In this document: one piece after another, positions 12,642 to 19,241 of the stretch
Numbering within the stretch: position 1 is the first letter of the stretch
Layout: every line of letters begins with the position of its first letter
Virus record (IMG/VR): IMGVR_UViG_3300028840_002577
Span: 1-37,528 of that record
Length of the DNA: 37,528 nucleotides
From: a virus
Reading direction: 5' to 3' (one strand)
Translations under genes and position numbers: made by a program
Notes under the pieces: model-generated
The model's database searches: none
What the model saw: the letters and a program-made list of their open reading frames with translations, nothing else
What the model was told of the DNA's origin: nothing

Positions 12642-14741
12642 ATGACGTTGACCAGGAACAATATCAGTGAGCAATACTACGTTGACTCATCGAGCGGTGA
12701 TCAGGCAATCCTGCAGAGAATGGACGATGTCTATTCGGAGGCCATCACACTCAATCAAAGTTTTTGGTCAGAAGCAGACATAGACACTCGCTTCAAAGCC
12801 GGGGATCAAACCCTGTGGAATGATGTATACGGTAACCTACCAGCCTTTCGAAGGAAGCAATTCTATTTCAACCGTATCCGTCGGGTAGTGAACATGATCA
12901 CCGGGCACCAGCGCAAGCACAGAAAGTCTGTCGTTGCCATCCCCGTTGAAAACTCAGACAATCAGACCGCCGATCAGTACACCAAGCTTCTCTTTTGGGC
13001 TATGAACCGATCCAATGCGCAAGAGTGCATCTCTCGCGCCTTTGAAGCAGGCTCTGTCACAACAGGGATGAGCCTCATCAACCTATGGATGGACTACAAC
13101 CATGACCCTATCAGCGGCGATATTCACTGCGATCATGTGGCTTACAATGGTTTTCTTATTGATCCTTATTTTAAGCATACTGATCTTTCCGACTGCAACT
13201 TCATCTGGCGCAGACAGTGGCTTAGCAAGAATGCGCTCAAAGCTATCCTTCCTGGTAGGAATAAAGAGATAGACGCCATGCATTCCCGTGGCAATCGAGA
13301 CGGGAAGTTCCAGTTCCAAGCAGAGGCGTACAACTACGCCATGTATGAGTTGCTCTCCTATGATGAGTATTGGTATCGCGACATGCGTGAGCAGATTGTT
13401 CTCGTCGATCTCCAGACTGGGGAAACTATGGAGTGGCAGGGCAAAGACGAAGAAGACTTAAACATGTTCTTGATGAACAACCCCCGCATAAAGAAAAGAA
13501 AATCCACCGTGCCAACGACACGTCTTGCGATTGTGGTGGAAGGGAAGGTGATGTACGATGGACCTAATCCTCTGGGTATTGACCGATATCCTTTTGTACC
13601 TTTTCTTGGCTATTATGAGCCTGAAATACCTTATTTCCCTTGGCGCGTCCAAGGAGTTGTGCGTAATCTTCGCGATTCTCAATTTCTGTATAATCGCCGT
13701 AAAATTATCGAGCTTGACATTCTTGAGAGTCAGGTCACCTCAGGATTTAAGTACAAGGTCGATTCTTTGGTCAATCCTAAGGACATCTACCTTGAGGGAC
13801 AAGGGCGCGGGATTGCGATCAAGAAGAATGCGGAAATGTCCGATGTGGAGAAGATTATGCCACCGGATATTCCCCCCTCAATGATTCAACTCTCTCAGCT
13901 GCTTGGTCAGGAGATTCAGGAAATTAGCGGTGTAAACGAGGAACTGCTAGGTTCTGCAGACGATGACAAAGCAGGCATTCTCTCTATGCTCAGGCAGGGA
14001 TCGGGTTTAACTACACTTCAATCCCTCTTTGACAACCTAGATTCCAGTGTGAAGCTGCTTGGTTCCATTTACATGGAGCTCATGCAGAAGAATTTCAGCG
14101 TAGGGAAGGTCAAGCGCATCATCGGAGAGGAACCAACAGCCCAATTCTACAACAAAGCCTTCGGGAAGTACGACGTCCAAGTAGAGGAAGGGTTAAACAC
14201 CAGCACACAGAGACAACTGCAGTTTGCACAGCTATTGCAGCTTAGAGAAGCAGGAATTCCAGTACCTGGAACCCTCCTACTTGATGCAAGCACCCTGCAG
14301 AACAAGAACGCTCTTATGGAAGCCGTACAACAAGCCGAGCAGCAGCAAGCGCAACAACAGCAACAACAGGCGCAGATGCAGATGCTCATGATGCAGAAGC
14401 AGGCAGAGAGCCTAGATTCCAAGTCACTTGCCGATCAGGGTCTTGGTGTTGAAAGACTCAGCAGAGTACAGGAAAACCGTGCACTCGCCGTGGAAAGGCT
14501 GGCAGAAAGCCGCAAAGACCAGCAACTCGGCGCATTGCACATGGCAAAAGCGATGAAGGAGCTTGAGGATCTAGACACAATGGAGCTTGAGCGCCTAGTC
14601 AATCTCGTCCTTTTAGTCAAAGAAAAAATGATGGCAGAAAGGACAGAAAAGGATATGATAATGGGTGAGGCACCAATGGGTGGTTCACAGCCTGAAGAGG
14701 GTGAAGCGGCAGACGTCATGAGTGGCGTCCTCTCCCTTTAG
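12642..14741 (+). CDS. Portal protein (P22-type)
   Basis: The 699-residue protein forms the dodecameric ring at the capsid vertex through which DNA enters and leaves. The N-terminal region (about 60-200) contains FYFNRIRRVVNMITGHQRKHRKS, the W-DYNHDPISGDI stretch and a DHVAYNGFLIDPYF segment, a pattern I associate with P22-like portals. The C-terminus (about 560-650) is a Gln-rich coiled coil, as in P22 where it forms the barrel. The length is close to P22 gp1. GAGGTG precedes the ATG. The large terminase two genes upstream is its docking partner. Confidence 0.92.
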   Translation: MTLTRNNISEQYYVDSSSGDQAILQRMDDVYSEAITLNQSFWSEADIDTRFKAGDQTLWNDVYGNLPAFRRKQFYFNRIRRVVNMITGHQRKHRKSVVAIPVENSDNQTADQYTKLLFWAMNRSNAQECISRAFEAGSVTTGMSLINLWMDYNHDPISGDIHCDHVAYNGFLIDPYFKHTDLSDCNFIWRRQWLSKNALKAILPGRNKEIDAMHSRGNRDGKFQFQAEAYNYAMYELLSYDEYWYRDMREQIVLVDLQTGETMEWQGKDEEDLNMFLMNNPRIKKRKSTVPTTRLAIVVEGKVMYDGPNPLGIDRYPFVPFLGYYEPEIPYFPWRVQGVVRNLRDSQFLYNRRKIIELDILESQVTSGFKYKVDSLVNPKDIYLEGQGRGIAIKKNAEMSDVEKIMPPDIPPSMIQLSQLLGQEIQEISGVNEELLGSADDDKAGILSMLRQGSGLTTLQSLFDNLDSSVKLLGSIYMELMQKNFSVGKVKRIIGEEPTAQFYNKAFGKYDVQVEEGLNTSTQRQLQFAQLLQLREAGIPVPGTLLLDASTLQNKNALMEAVQQAEQQQAQQQQQQAQMQMLMMQKQAESLDSKSLADQGLGVERLSRVQENRALAVERLAESRKDQQLGALHMAKAMKELEDLDTMELERLVNLVLLVKEKMMAERTEKDMIMGEAPMGGSQPEEGEAADVMSGVLSL

Positions 14742-14797
14742 GTGATTAGAGGAAATTAACCTTGTCCGAGAGGACAGTTTTCACCAAGGAGTTAACA

Positions 14798-15022
14798 ATG
14801 GCGAAAAGATACTACGACAAAGCCGAGAATGACGGCGGCATGATCAAGTCTGTAAAGAATGATTTTGCGAATATGCCACAGGAAGTAAAGCATAAAGCTT
14901 ATCCTAAAGGCGATTATGGATGCCCTGGAGGTTACAGAGATAACCGAGAAGGTATCGATGCTTACGCAAAAGAAAACTACATGAAAGTGAAGAAGCAAAT
15001 TCGCAAACCCTCCGATGCGTGA
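14798..15022 (+). CDS. Small conserved protein after portal
   Basis: AAGGAG lies six bases before the ATG at 14798; an in-frame TTG at 14762 is rejected for lack of a site. The 74-residue product has a Gly/Tyr/Pro-rich middle (AYPKGDYGCPGGYRDNREGIDAYA) between two charged helices. I recall similar small proteins next to portal genes in podovirus-like phages. A structural or scaffolding role is possible. The next gene follows within 8 bp. Confidence 0.65.
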   Translation: MAKRYYDKAENDGGMIKSVKNDFANMPQEVKHKAYPKGDYGCPGGYRDNREGIDAYAKENYMKVKKQIRKPSDA

Positions 15023-15030
15023 GGTGAATC

Positions 15031-15216
15031 ATGTATAAAGACGCGAGCAAAAAGCCGAAGGCTGCAAGTAAACCCTCAGAGCGTGACTATCCCTTTTCAA
15101 TGGAGAATCATTACAAGGGTGAGCGAAAGGCGCAGAACGACCCGGTTGGGACACAGTCTTATGCATCTAATGCGTATGGACAAGATGACCGAGCCAATTG
15201 GGTGGATCGCAGCTAA
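15031..15216 (+). CDS. Small Lys/Ser-rich protein
   Basis: The 61-residue product is polar and probably unstructured, with Lys and Pro early and Asn/Asp/Tyr late. GAGGTG precedes the ATG. It ends just before a hairpin. It may be a minor head component; no family was recognised. Confidence 0.55.
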   Translation: MYKDASKKPKAASKPSERDYPFSMENHYKGERKAQNDPVGTQSYASNAYGQDDRANWVDRS

Positions 15217-15222
15217 TAAAAA

Positions 15223-15242
15223 GGGCCTCTTTCGGGAGGCCC
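15223..15242 (+). terminator. GC hairpin after small gene, partial terminator
   Basis: GGGCCTC (15223-15229) pairs with GAGGCCC (15236-15242) around TTTCGG, after a run of A. The bases that follow (ACTATTAAC) are AT-rich but not a T run. It could attenuate transcription or protect the 3' end ahead of the gene at 15270. Confidence 0.5.
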
Positions 15243-15269
15243 ACTATTAACTATTATATTGGAGGAGTC

Positions 15270-15791
15270 TTGACCAAGGAAAAACAGGAGAAAAAAACCT
15301 CAGTCGGAGAGGAAGCGTACAAACGCTTGCTCAATCCAGACGATAAACAAGGCATAATTGATACGCAACGAGAAATTGATAAAGAATACTTTAAAGAATT
15401 AGAAGCGTGCGTAAAAAGAGTTAAAGGAAAGCCTAATTTCGAGGGTGATTTCTTTGTAGTTGTCATGGTTAAAAAAGAAAGACTCATGGAGAACGTCATT
15501 CGGCGTTATTTCATTCCACGTCAAACCCTTCCCACCCCGGACTTTGATCAGACCGTTTGGAGAATCAGAAAATCAGGGGATGCGGAATTCATCTGGTGTA
15601 CGCCAGACCACAATACCTGCCAAGAAATCTATCACCATCCTGAGAAAGTGCCCGCTGATGAACAGTGGCTTTATCAGATGGTAAAAGCTTTGATGGAAGG
15701 CAGATTATATCACGAAGCCTGTGCCAACTTTAACATCCCTGTAGACGTCGACACAGAAAAACCTGGTCAATTGGTTCTTACAGAAAGCTAG
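15270..15791 (+). CDS. Conserved phage protein next to portal, TTG start
   Basis: The 173-residue protein contains an ENVIRRYFIPRQTLPTPDFD segment, then VWRIRKSGDAEFIWCTPD and a C-terminal region with YHHPEKVPADEQWLYQMV. The order of a YFI-x-R strand, a PDFDQTV turn and a WC/T-x-PD loop recalls a family found beside portals of short-tailed phages; its role is unknown to me. There is no ATG near the start. GGAGG four bases before a TTG at 15270 sets the start. It ends at the CTAG that also holds the stop of the opposite-strand lipoprotein gene. It is the last plus-strand gene before the inverted block. Confidence 0.68.
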   Translation: MTKEKQEKKTSVGEEAYKRLLNPDDKQGIIDTQREIDKEYFKELEACVKRVKGKPNFEGDFFVVVMVKKERLMENVIRRYFIPRQTLPTPDFDQTVWRIRKSGDAEFIWCTPDHNTCQEIYHHPEKVPADEQWLYQMVKALMEGRLYHEACANFNIPVDVDTEKPGQLVLTES

Positions 15792-16057
15792 TCAGCATCC
15801 TCATGACAATCTGCATCTTCTGCAGCAGCTTGACTTTCTTTGTAGGCTGCACCTGGTTCGTCTGAACCGGGGTATTCATCTGGCCATTCACAAGCAAACA
15901 TTGGTGTTTTCAGTGCCGCATTCAGTGAATCACGGTACGCCGCCCCTGCGTCCGCATGCGCTGATGCTGCATGAAACCCCTTAGTCTGTGTGGAATGGCA
16001 GTTGTGACACCCAGCTAATAGTACCGTGGCGCTTGCCAGTATTAGTTGTATTTTCAC
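15788..16057 (-). CDS. Cys-containing lipoprotein, candidate o-spanin or exclusion protein
   Basis: The 89-residue product has Lys2, a hydrophobic core and LLAGC, a clear lipobox, with lipidation at Cys17. The mature part carries HNCH after Cys17 and two similar segments, GAAYRDSLNAA and GAAYKESQAAA, an internal duplication. Further Cys residues lie later. It starts with GTG at 16057 after AAGGA. It follows two small membrane-protein genes on the same strand. Its stop shares the CTAG with the opposing gene, overlapping by 4 bp. An outer-membrane spanin subunit is a reasonable guess; an exclusion lipoprotein is the alternative. Confidence 0.72.
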   Translation of the reverse strand: MKIQLILASATVLLAGCHNCHSTQTKGFHAASAHADAGAAYRDSLNAALKTPMFACEWPDEYPGSDEPGAAYKESQAAAEDADCHEDAD

Positions 16058-16063
16058 ATTGTC

Positions 16064-16177
16064 TCATTCCTTGTACGTCGTTTTGATGGATAGAATAAAC
16101 AATCCGAGTAACACCATCAGAAACATAACGTACGTAACGTTTGGTCCTATGTACTTGATCAACCACTCCTCTATCAT
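16064..16177 (-). CDS. 37-aa single-span membrane protein
   Basis: The ATG at 16177 opens a product with short N-terminal acidic and aromatic residues, a hydrophobic segment of about 19 residues (from NVTYVMFLMVLLGLF to LSI), and a basic tail KTTYKE. It fits between the stop of the 71-aa membrane protein and the lipoprotein start. The size and charge pattern suit a small holin-like or antiholin-like protein, but no family was recognised. It is too short for usual gene calling and fills an otherwise empty 120 bp. Confidence 0.6.
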   Translation of the reverse strand: MIEEWLIKYIGPNVTYVMFLMVLLGLFILSIKTTYKE

Positions 16178-16180
16178 CAC

Positions 16181-16396
16181 TCACGGATCCCGTCTCAACT
16201 TCCGTGATTCGATATTGCAAAGTCGACCGTGGAAATCCTTAATTTCCTCGTGGATAGCCATGACCTCTTGTCTTATTGCATCTGTCTTGTTGTCCATATG
16301 GCGCCAGTCCGCCCTTGACTCGGCGCGAAACCAGACAATCAATCCAGCATTAGCAAGGAAGAGTGAGAGTATCTGTAGCCATTCCATTATATTCAT
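16181..16396 (-). CDS. Membrane protein with short coiled coil, holin/i-spanin-like
   Basis: The 71-residue product has one N-terminal membrane helix (about 4-22, WLQILSLFLANAGLIVWF) and a polar helical tail with regular charge, like a small i-spanin or BhlA-type holin. ATG codons at 16396 and 16387 are both possible. The 5' end overlaps the previous gene by 47 bp. With the 37-aa membrane protein and the lipoprotein it forms a compact cassette on the minus strand. No endolysin lies next to it. The role in lysis is inferred from form and neighbours only. Confidence 0.65.
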   Translation of the reverse strand: MNIMEWLQILSLFLANAGLIVWFRAESRADWRHMDNKTDAIRQEVMAIHEEIKDFHGRLCNIESRKLRRDP

Positions 16397-16571
16397 CCAA
16401 TAGGATTAAGTATTGTGCGACGGCTTCGACTAGCATGAAATGGTTGTGCTCATATTCATAGGGCCGTCCGTTGCCAACATTCTGACATTTGGCAAGTGCG
16501 CTCTTCACTTGCTTGAGTGTCATCCTGATTTCATCAGATAGCTTGTCTAGTGCGTAGTTATCGTCGCTCAC
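16350..16571 (-). CDS. Small helical hypothetical protein
   Basis: The 73-residue product is predicted helical (LDKLSDEIRMTLKQVKSALAKC, then FMLVEAVAQYLILLDEYN), without a signal peptide. It is the first gene of the minus-strand cassette and overlaps the membrane-protein gene by 47 bp. The 280-bp gap upstream probably holds its promoter. No family was recognised; a regulator of the lysis cassette is one possibility. Confidence 0.6.
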   Translation of the reverse strand: MSDDNYALDKLSDEIRMTLKQVKSALAKCQNVGNGRPYEYEHNHFMLVEAVAQYLILLDEYNGMATDTLTLPC

Positions 16572-16635
16572 AAAAACCTTTCTAATAATTGTGGTTTCGG
16601 TTATACCTTACCACAGAGATCAGATTCCCGCAAGA

Positions 16636-16647
16636 GGGAAATTTCCC
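16636..16647. promoter_or_regulatory. 12-bp palindrome GGGAAATTTCCC
   Basis: This is a perfect dyad without spacer. TTCCC at 16625-16629 also pairs with the GGGAA at its left edge (16636-16640). It lies 65 bp upstream of the minus-strand gene at 16571 and 4 bp from ACTATATAG. It is a candidate operator; no binding factor is known. Confidence 0.4.
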
Positions 16648-16761
16648 CGTTACTATATAGAGTGCCTTTTCCCATAAAAACTTTCTAAATGCAACAGAAG
16701 ATGTATTATCAGACGTTAAAAGAGTACATATCGAAAAAAGATATCTTATCATCTAGGTAGT

Positions 16762-16836
16762 CTAAATATAGGGGTATTTTTTCTGTAAATCATCAGGAAG
16801 TTCAGGGACGGGCAGCCAAGCAACAAAATCCTTGAA
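16762..16836 (-). pseudogene. Possible remnant of a DUF551-like C-terminus
   Basis: Directly after a stop codon, the minus strand reads FKDFVAWLPVPELPDDLQKK and then YPYI before a TAG stop. W-x-P-x-PE/PxPP is how many DUF551 proteins end. The intact gene upstream (16852-17361) has a DUF551-like N-terminus but no such ending, so this may be its lost tail or the rest of a second copy. It has no start or ribosome site of its own. Confidence 0.3.
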
Positions 16837-16851
16837 CTAACGAACCATTGC

Positions 16852-17361
16852 TCAATCATATGTTTTGTCCCAAGATTCCATCATCAACCTAACTTCACCA
16901 TAAAATTGTGCGAGGCTTCTAGAATCCGTTGGGTCGGTACCCTTCATCATTCCCCGTATTATAGATAGGAACTTCCCACTAGGGTCTGCAACAAGTAAAG
17001 CCTCTATCTGTTGGATGCGACTTTTGCAACAATCACACCTATCTTCTTCCTTATCTTCTACGGGTTTATCTTTGACTTTCCAGTAGCCACGTTTGTCAGT
17101 TGTTAGGTAAGGAACCTTTCCTCTATGGTCAGGTCGTATGGGTCTCCACCATTTCACTCCATATTCTCCATAGCTTTCCTCATCTCCATCAAAGCGTGCC
17201 CAATAGAATTTGGTGTATCCATCATCTCCGATATTTCGTATGAAACAAGCATAGTCACGGTTAACAGAACGTATGCGTTGATCTTCCTTATAGATAACCT
17301 CTACATATTGAAAGAGAGGAGGCATCTTTTTTTTGGTGCTTATCCATCCATATGGGTTCAT
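16852..17361 (-). CDS. DUF551-like protein with Cys motif
   Basis: The 169-residue product begins MNPYGWISTKKKMPPLFQYVEVIY, matching the DUF551 opening (W-I-S ... P ... V-x-V-x-Y), and has YTKFYWARFDGDEESYGEYGVKWW in the middle. A CDCC motif (RCDCCKSRI) lies near 108-116, ahead of a helical C-terminus. The start at 17361 follows AGGAAAGAAG and overlaps the preceding stop (ATGA). It is the last gene of the accessory unit. Function unknown; DUF551 genes are common in phage accessory regions. Confidence 0.6.
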   Translation of the reverse strand: MNPYGWISTKKKMPPLFQYVEVIYKEDQRIRSVNRDYACFIRNIGDDGYTKFYWARFDGDEESYGEYGVKWWRPIRPDHRGKVPYLTTDKRGYWKVKDKPVEDKEEDRCDCCKSRIQQIEALLVADPSGKFLSIIRGMMKGTDPTDSRSLAQFYGEVRLMMESWDKTYD

Positions 17362-17930
17362 TCTTCTTTCCTCACTGCTGTAAATCCTGACTTGCAACGT
17401 CGTTCCACTTCATCAGCCTTCTTGTGTCTCATTAAATACTTGGGGTCAAAGTCTGTATGTTGGGGTGACCACCACCACACCATGTATGTTCTGTTCGGAT
17501 ACCATAGACTTTGATCGGAAGGAGGGTATATTATATAGGAGACATCATAATACTTAGCGCATCTGTCCCACTTAGCGATTCCCTCATCATTCGGGAGGTG
17601 GTAGGGTTCAGTCAGTATAAATAAAGGAAAAGACTCACCTTTACGTCTCCACTGTGTAGTATGGTCAAATCCATCTGGATGGCTTCCATAGCTTCCACCT
17701 CGTTTATGTTTCAAACCCTGGATGCTGAAGTTGTTTCCAGAACGAATGAGTCCCGTTTCATCCATGAAATTAATGTATCGCATTGAAATAAGGGCAGCTT
17801 CCTTGCCATAATGCGTAGCTGATGAGTGATAATAACCCTTGTTTTCGTAGTGTTCGGGTTTGTCTTTGCACTCCATGCTTACCCATCCACTACCGTCCTG
17901 TTCAGTGTAAAAGCTTGTTATTCGTGGCAT
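17358..17930 (-). CDS. 190-aa aromatic-rich hypothetical protein
   Basis: The product is rich in Tyr, Trp, His and Ser, with segments SSATHYGKEAALISMRYINFMDE, FPLFILTEPYHLPND and PSDQSLWYPNRTYMVWWW. This suggests a folded soluble alpha/beta protein with no signal peptide or membrane segment. It is not a recognisable lysozyme, amidase or protease: no matching catalytic set was seen. It overlaps its neighbours by 1 and 4 bp, so it is co-translated with the coiled-coil protein and the DUF551-like protein. Function unknown. Confidence 0.65.
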   Translation of the reverse strand: MPRITSFYTEQDGSGWVSMECKDKPEHYENKGYYHSSATHYGKEAALISMRYINFMDETGLIRSGNNFSIQGLKHKRGGSYGSHPDGFDHTTQWRRKGESFPLFILTEPYHLPNDEGIAKWDRCAKYYDVSYIIYPPSDQSLWYPNRTYMVWWWSPQHTDFDPKYLMRHKKADEVERRCKSGFTAVRKEE

Positions 17931-18505
17931 TAGAGAATTTCCTCTTTTTTAAGCTTGGCACCTTTAGCTGGTATTCCCCTGTATTGCAGATAGGTTTCTT
18001 CTGAGATGATTGCCATCTCTTTTATCTTTCCGCTCTTTAATACAGCAGCTACTTGGTAGAAATCACGGGCAATGTCTCTCACCCATTTGATGACCTTATC
18101 AGCCTCGGATATGTATATTTTTCCGACATTTTTGACCGCTTCCTCTGCTTCATGTACGATTTTCTTACATTGGTCTGCATTGTTCTTGTGAGAATTCTGC
18201 ACATCTACTAGGAGGCCCTTTGACTGATTGCGAATCTCCTCGATTGACTTGACGTACTTGTCTGCTGCAACTCCGATCTTCTTTTCCTGGTCCTTCAAAC
18301 GCCTCTTTATGTCCGCCACATCTTTCTTCTGCTTCTCTGCTGTTTTTGTTATCAGAGAGATAGCATCATCGAGTCTTTTCTGGTAATTGTACTCACGTTG
18401 TCTAAGCTCAATGATCACGCCAGACAGCGTATTCATCCGTTTGCTCAGAACAATGAGAGTCCCTGCCATGGTTAAAGTGGAAAGAGAGAGTATGACCTCT
18501 AGCAT
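17930..18505 (-). CDS. Membrane-anchored coiled-coil protein
   Basis: The 191-residue product has an N-terminal membrane helix (about 4-20, VILSLSTLTMAGTLIVL) and then a long Lys/Glu/Gln-rich coil from about 32 to 140. The C-terminal 50 residues are a short mixed region ending basic. It resembles RmuC-like or i-spanin-like architecture, but no catalytic domain is visible. It overlaps the previous gene by 7 bp and the next by 1 bp. An envelope role such as exclusion, lysis or host-cell remodelling is possible. Confidence 0.68.
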   Translation of the reverse strand: MLEVILSLSTLTMAGTLIVLSKRMNTLSGVIIELRQREYNYQKRLDDAISLITKTAEKQKKDVADIKRRLKDQEKKIGVAADKYVKSIEEIRNQSKGLLVDVQNSHKNNADQCKKIVHEAEEAVKNVGKIYISEADKVIKWVRDIARDFYQVAAVLKSGKIKEMAIISEETYLQYRGIPAKGAKLKKEEIL

Positions 18506-18690
18506 CTGGTTACCTCCTGGAGTTGTTGAAGTGTACGAATGTTTCGTACGATCCAGTCAGCTTTCTCATGCGTGATCTTGAGTTTGATCATGAGCATTGG
18601 AGCCGCTAGACGTCCAAAGTTGGCGTACATTTCGTGTATGACATTGGCTTCGTTCTCCGAAAGCCAATAGTTTTTGTCTTGTTTCTTCAT
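18499..18690 (-). CDS. Small helical protein, possible HTH
   Basis: The 63-residue product has the pattern WLSENEANVIHEMYANFGRLAAPMLMIKLKITHEKADWIVRNIRT, which reads as three helices, the second and third resembling a winged-helix or HTH pair. GAGGAAATGA precedes the ATG. It overlaps the coiled-coil gene by 7 bp. It could be a small DNA-binding regulator of the unit. No family was recognised. Confidence 0.55.
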   Translation of the reverse strand: MKKQDKNYWLSENEANVIHEMYANFGRLAAPMLMIKLKITHEKADWIVRNIRTLQQLQEVTRC

Positions 18691-18784
18691 TCATTTCCTC
18701 GAACATCACCTCAATGATGATCTCTAAAAGTTTACGCTTCTCGTCGGCGTTGTAGTCATTGAGTATGTTGCCCCATCTCGTCAT
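18566..18784 (-). CDS. Overlapping hypothetical frame, N-terminal half plausible
   Basis: From ATG 18784 the frame reads a helical segment (DEKRKLLEIIIEVMFEEMNEETRQKLLAFGE) that fills the 65 bp between two better-supported genes. Its last 40 codons overlap the 63-aa gene in another frame and look less protein-like (Ser, His, Gln). It may be a short gene with a run-out tail, or part of a frameshifted fusion. It overlaps the end of the SpoVG-like gene by 29 bp. Confidence 0.4.
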   Translation of the reverse strand: MTRWGNILNDYNADEKRKLLEIIIEVMFEEMNEETRQKLLAFGERSQCHTRNVRQLWTSSGSNAHDQTQDHA

Positions 18785-19073
18785 TGGCACTCTCCCTTTT
18801 TTGCTTTATGTGTTTGTCTATGGCCTTTTGCGCAGCAGACTGAAAACGATCGTTGCGATCCCTTTCGAACGCAAAGTAGGGAAAGTATTGAGCGTCGGCA
18901 TTTTCCTTTTCAACCTTCTTGCTTGGATACCCGACGAAGAAACCACCATTTTTCTTTCTAATGTACTTACAACCATTGAGGTGAAGTCCCCATTCAGGAA
19001 TGAAAAAATTCACCAATGCAACCACTGAAGATCGCTCGTCACCCGTTGGATAATAACTCGTTATCTCAAGCAT
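18756..19073 (-). CDS. SpoVG-like nucleic-acid-binding protein
   Basis: The 105-residue product has strands SSVVALVNFFIPEWGLHLNGCKYIRKKNGGFFVGYPSKK followed by PYFAFERDRN and a helix QSAAQKAIDKHI. The order, a basic beta-sheet with a K-x-GG-x-FV-x-YPSKK turn and then a C-terminal helix, is that of SpoVG family proteins, which bind DNA or RNA site-specifically. It is the first gene of the minus-strand accessory unit and could control that unit or the capsid operon on the other side of the gap. GAGGTGAAAA lies before the ATG. Confidence 0.6.
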   Translation of the reverse strand: MLEITSYYPTGDERSSVVALVNFFIPEWGLHLNGCKYIRKKNGGFFVGYPSKKVEKENADAQYFPYFAFERDRNDRFQSAAQKAIDKHIKQKRESANDEMGQHTQ

Positions 19074-19099
19074 TTTTCACCTCATGTTATCTGTAGGAT

Positions 19100-19128
19100 A
19101 GGATATCTCGAAAGGAAATTTATAGCAA
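19100..19128 (-). promoter_or_regulatory. Leftward promoter for accessory unit
   Basis: On the minus strand TTGCTA (19128-19123) is followed after 17 bases by TATCCT (19105-19100), with a second TATCCT next to it. The predicted start near 19093 lies about 20 nt before the SpoVG-like ATG. The -35 box is part of the TTGCTATA motif. Confidence 0.5.
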
Positions 19129-19178
19129 CGAAAAAACCATTGCTATATAGAAACGATATTTATAGACAAAAAAAACCA
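19118..19178. repeat. Tandem ~40-bp TATAG repeats upstream of capsid operon
   Basis: ATTTATAGCAACG plus an A run and ACCATT (from 19118) is repeated about 40 bp later as ATTTATAGACAA plus an A run and ACCATT (from 19158). Between them lies TTGCTATATAG (19140-19150). TATAGCAA at 19121-19128 and TTGCTATA at 19140-19147 also form an inverted repeat around 11 bases. The element sits between the leftward accessory unit and the rightward capsid operon and probably controls one or both. Confidence 0.6.
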
Positions 19179-19199
19179 TTAAATACTATCTTGAATGCA

Positions 19200-19241
19200 A
19201 GAGAACAGGCATCGCTAGCCCCCGTTAAGGGCACTGTCTCT
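19200..19241 (+). promoter_or_regulatory. Structured leader ahead of scaffold gene
   Basis: AGAGAACAG (19200-19208) pairs with CTGTCTCT (19234-19241) with one bulged A, and inside it GCCC (19218-19221) pairs with GGGC (19229-19232). It lies about 50 bases before the scaffold ATG and has no T run. A second short stem (GGGCG/CGCC near 19259-19276) follows. It may stabilise the capsid mRNA or tune its translation. Confidence 0.45.

Larger units (their letters stand above)
16572..16851. other. 280-bp gap between two minus-strand units
   Basis: This AT-rich stretch holds no convincing full gene. It contains the palindrome GGGAAATTTCCC (16636-16647), the string ACTATATAG at 16652-16660 that resembles the genome's TATAG motif, the 10-bp palindrome AAGATATCTT (16738-16747) and a short remnant-like frame at 16762-16836. 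On the minus strand a weak box pair TTGCGG, 17 bases, TAAGGT and a separate TATAAC lie upstream of the 73-aa gene. It most likely carries the promoter and operator of the cassette that follows. Confidence 0.5.

Noticed and set aside
16000-16010. CXXCH in the 89-aa lipoprotein as a heme site
   Set aside because: The first Cys is the lipobox Cys and would be lipidated, so a covalent heme is unlikely.
19140-19166. Rightward sigma70 promoter using TTGCTA and TATAGA
   Set aside because: The spacing is 15 bases, too short for a confident call. The element is listed as a motif of unknown role instead.
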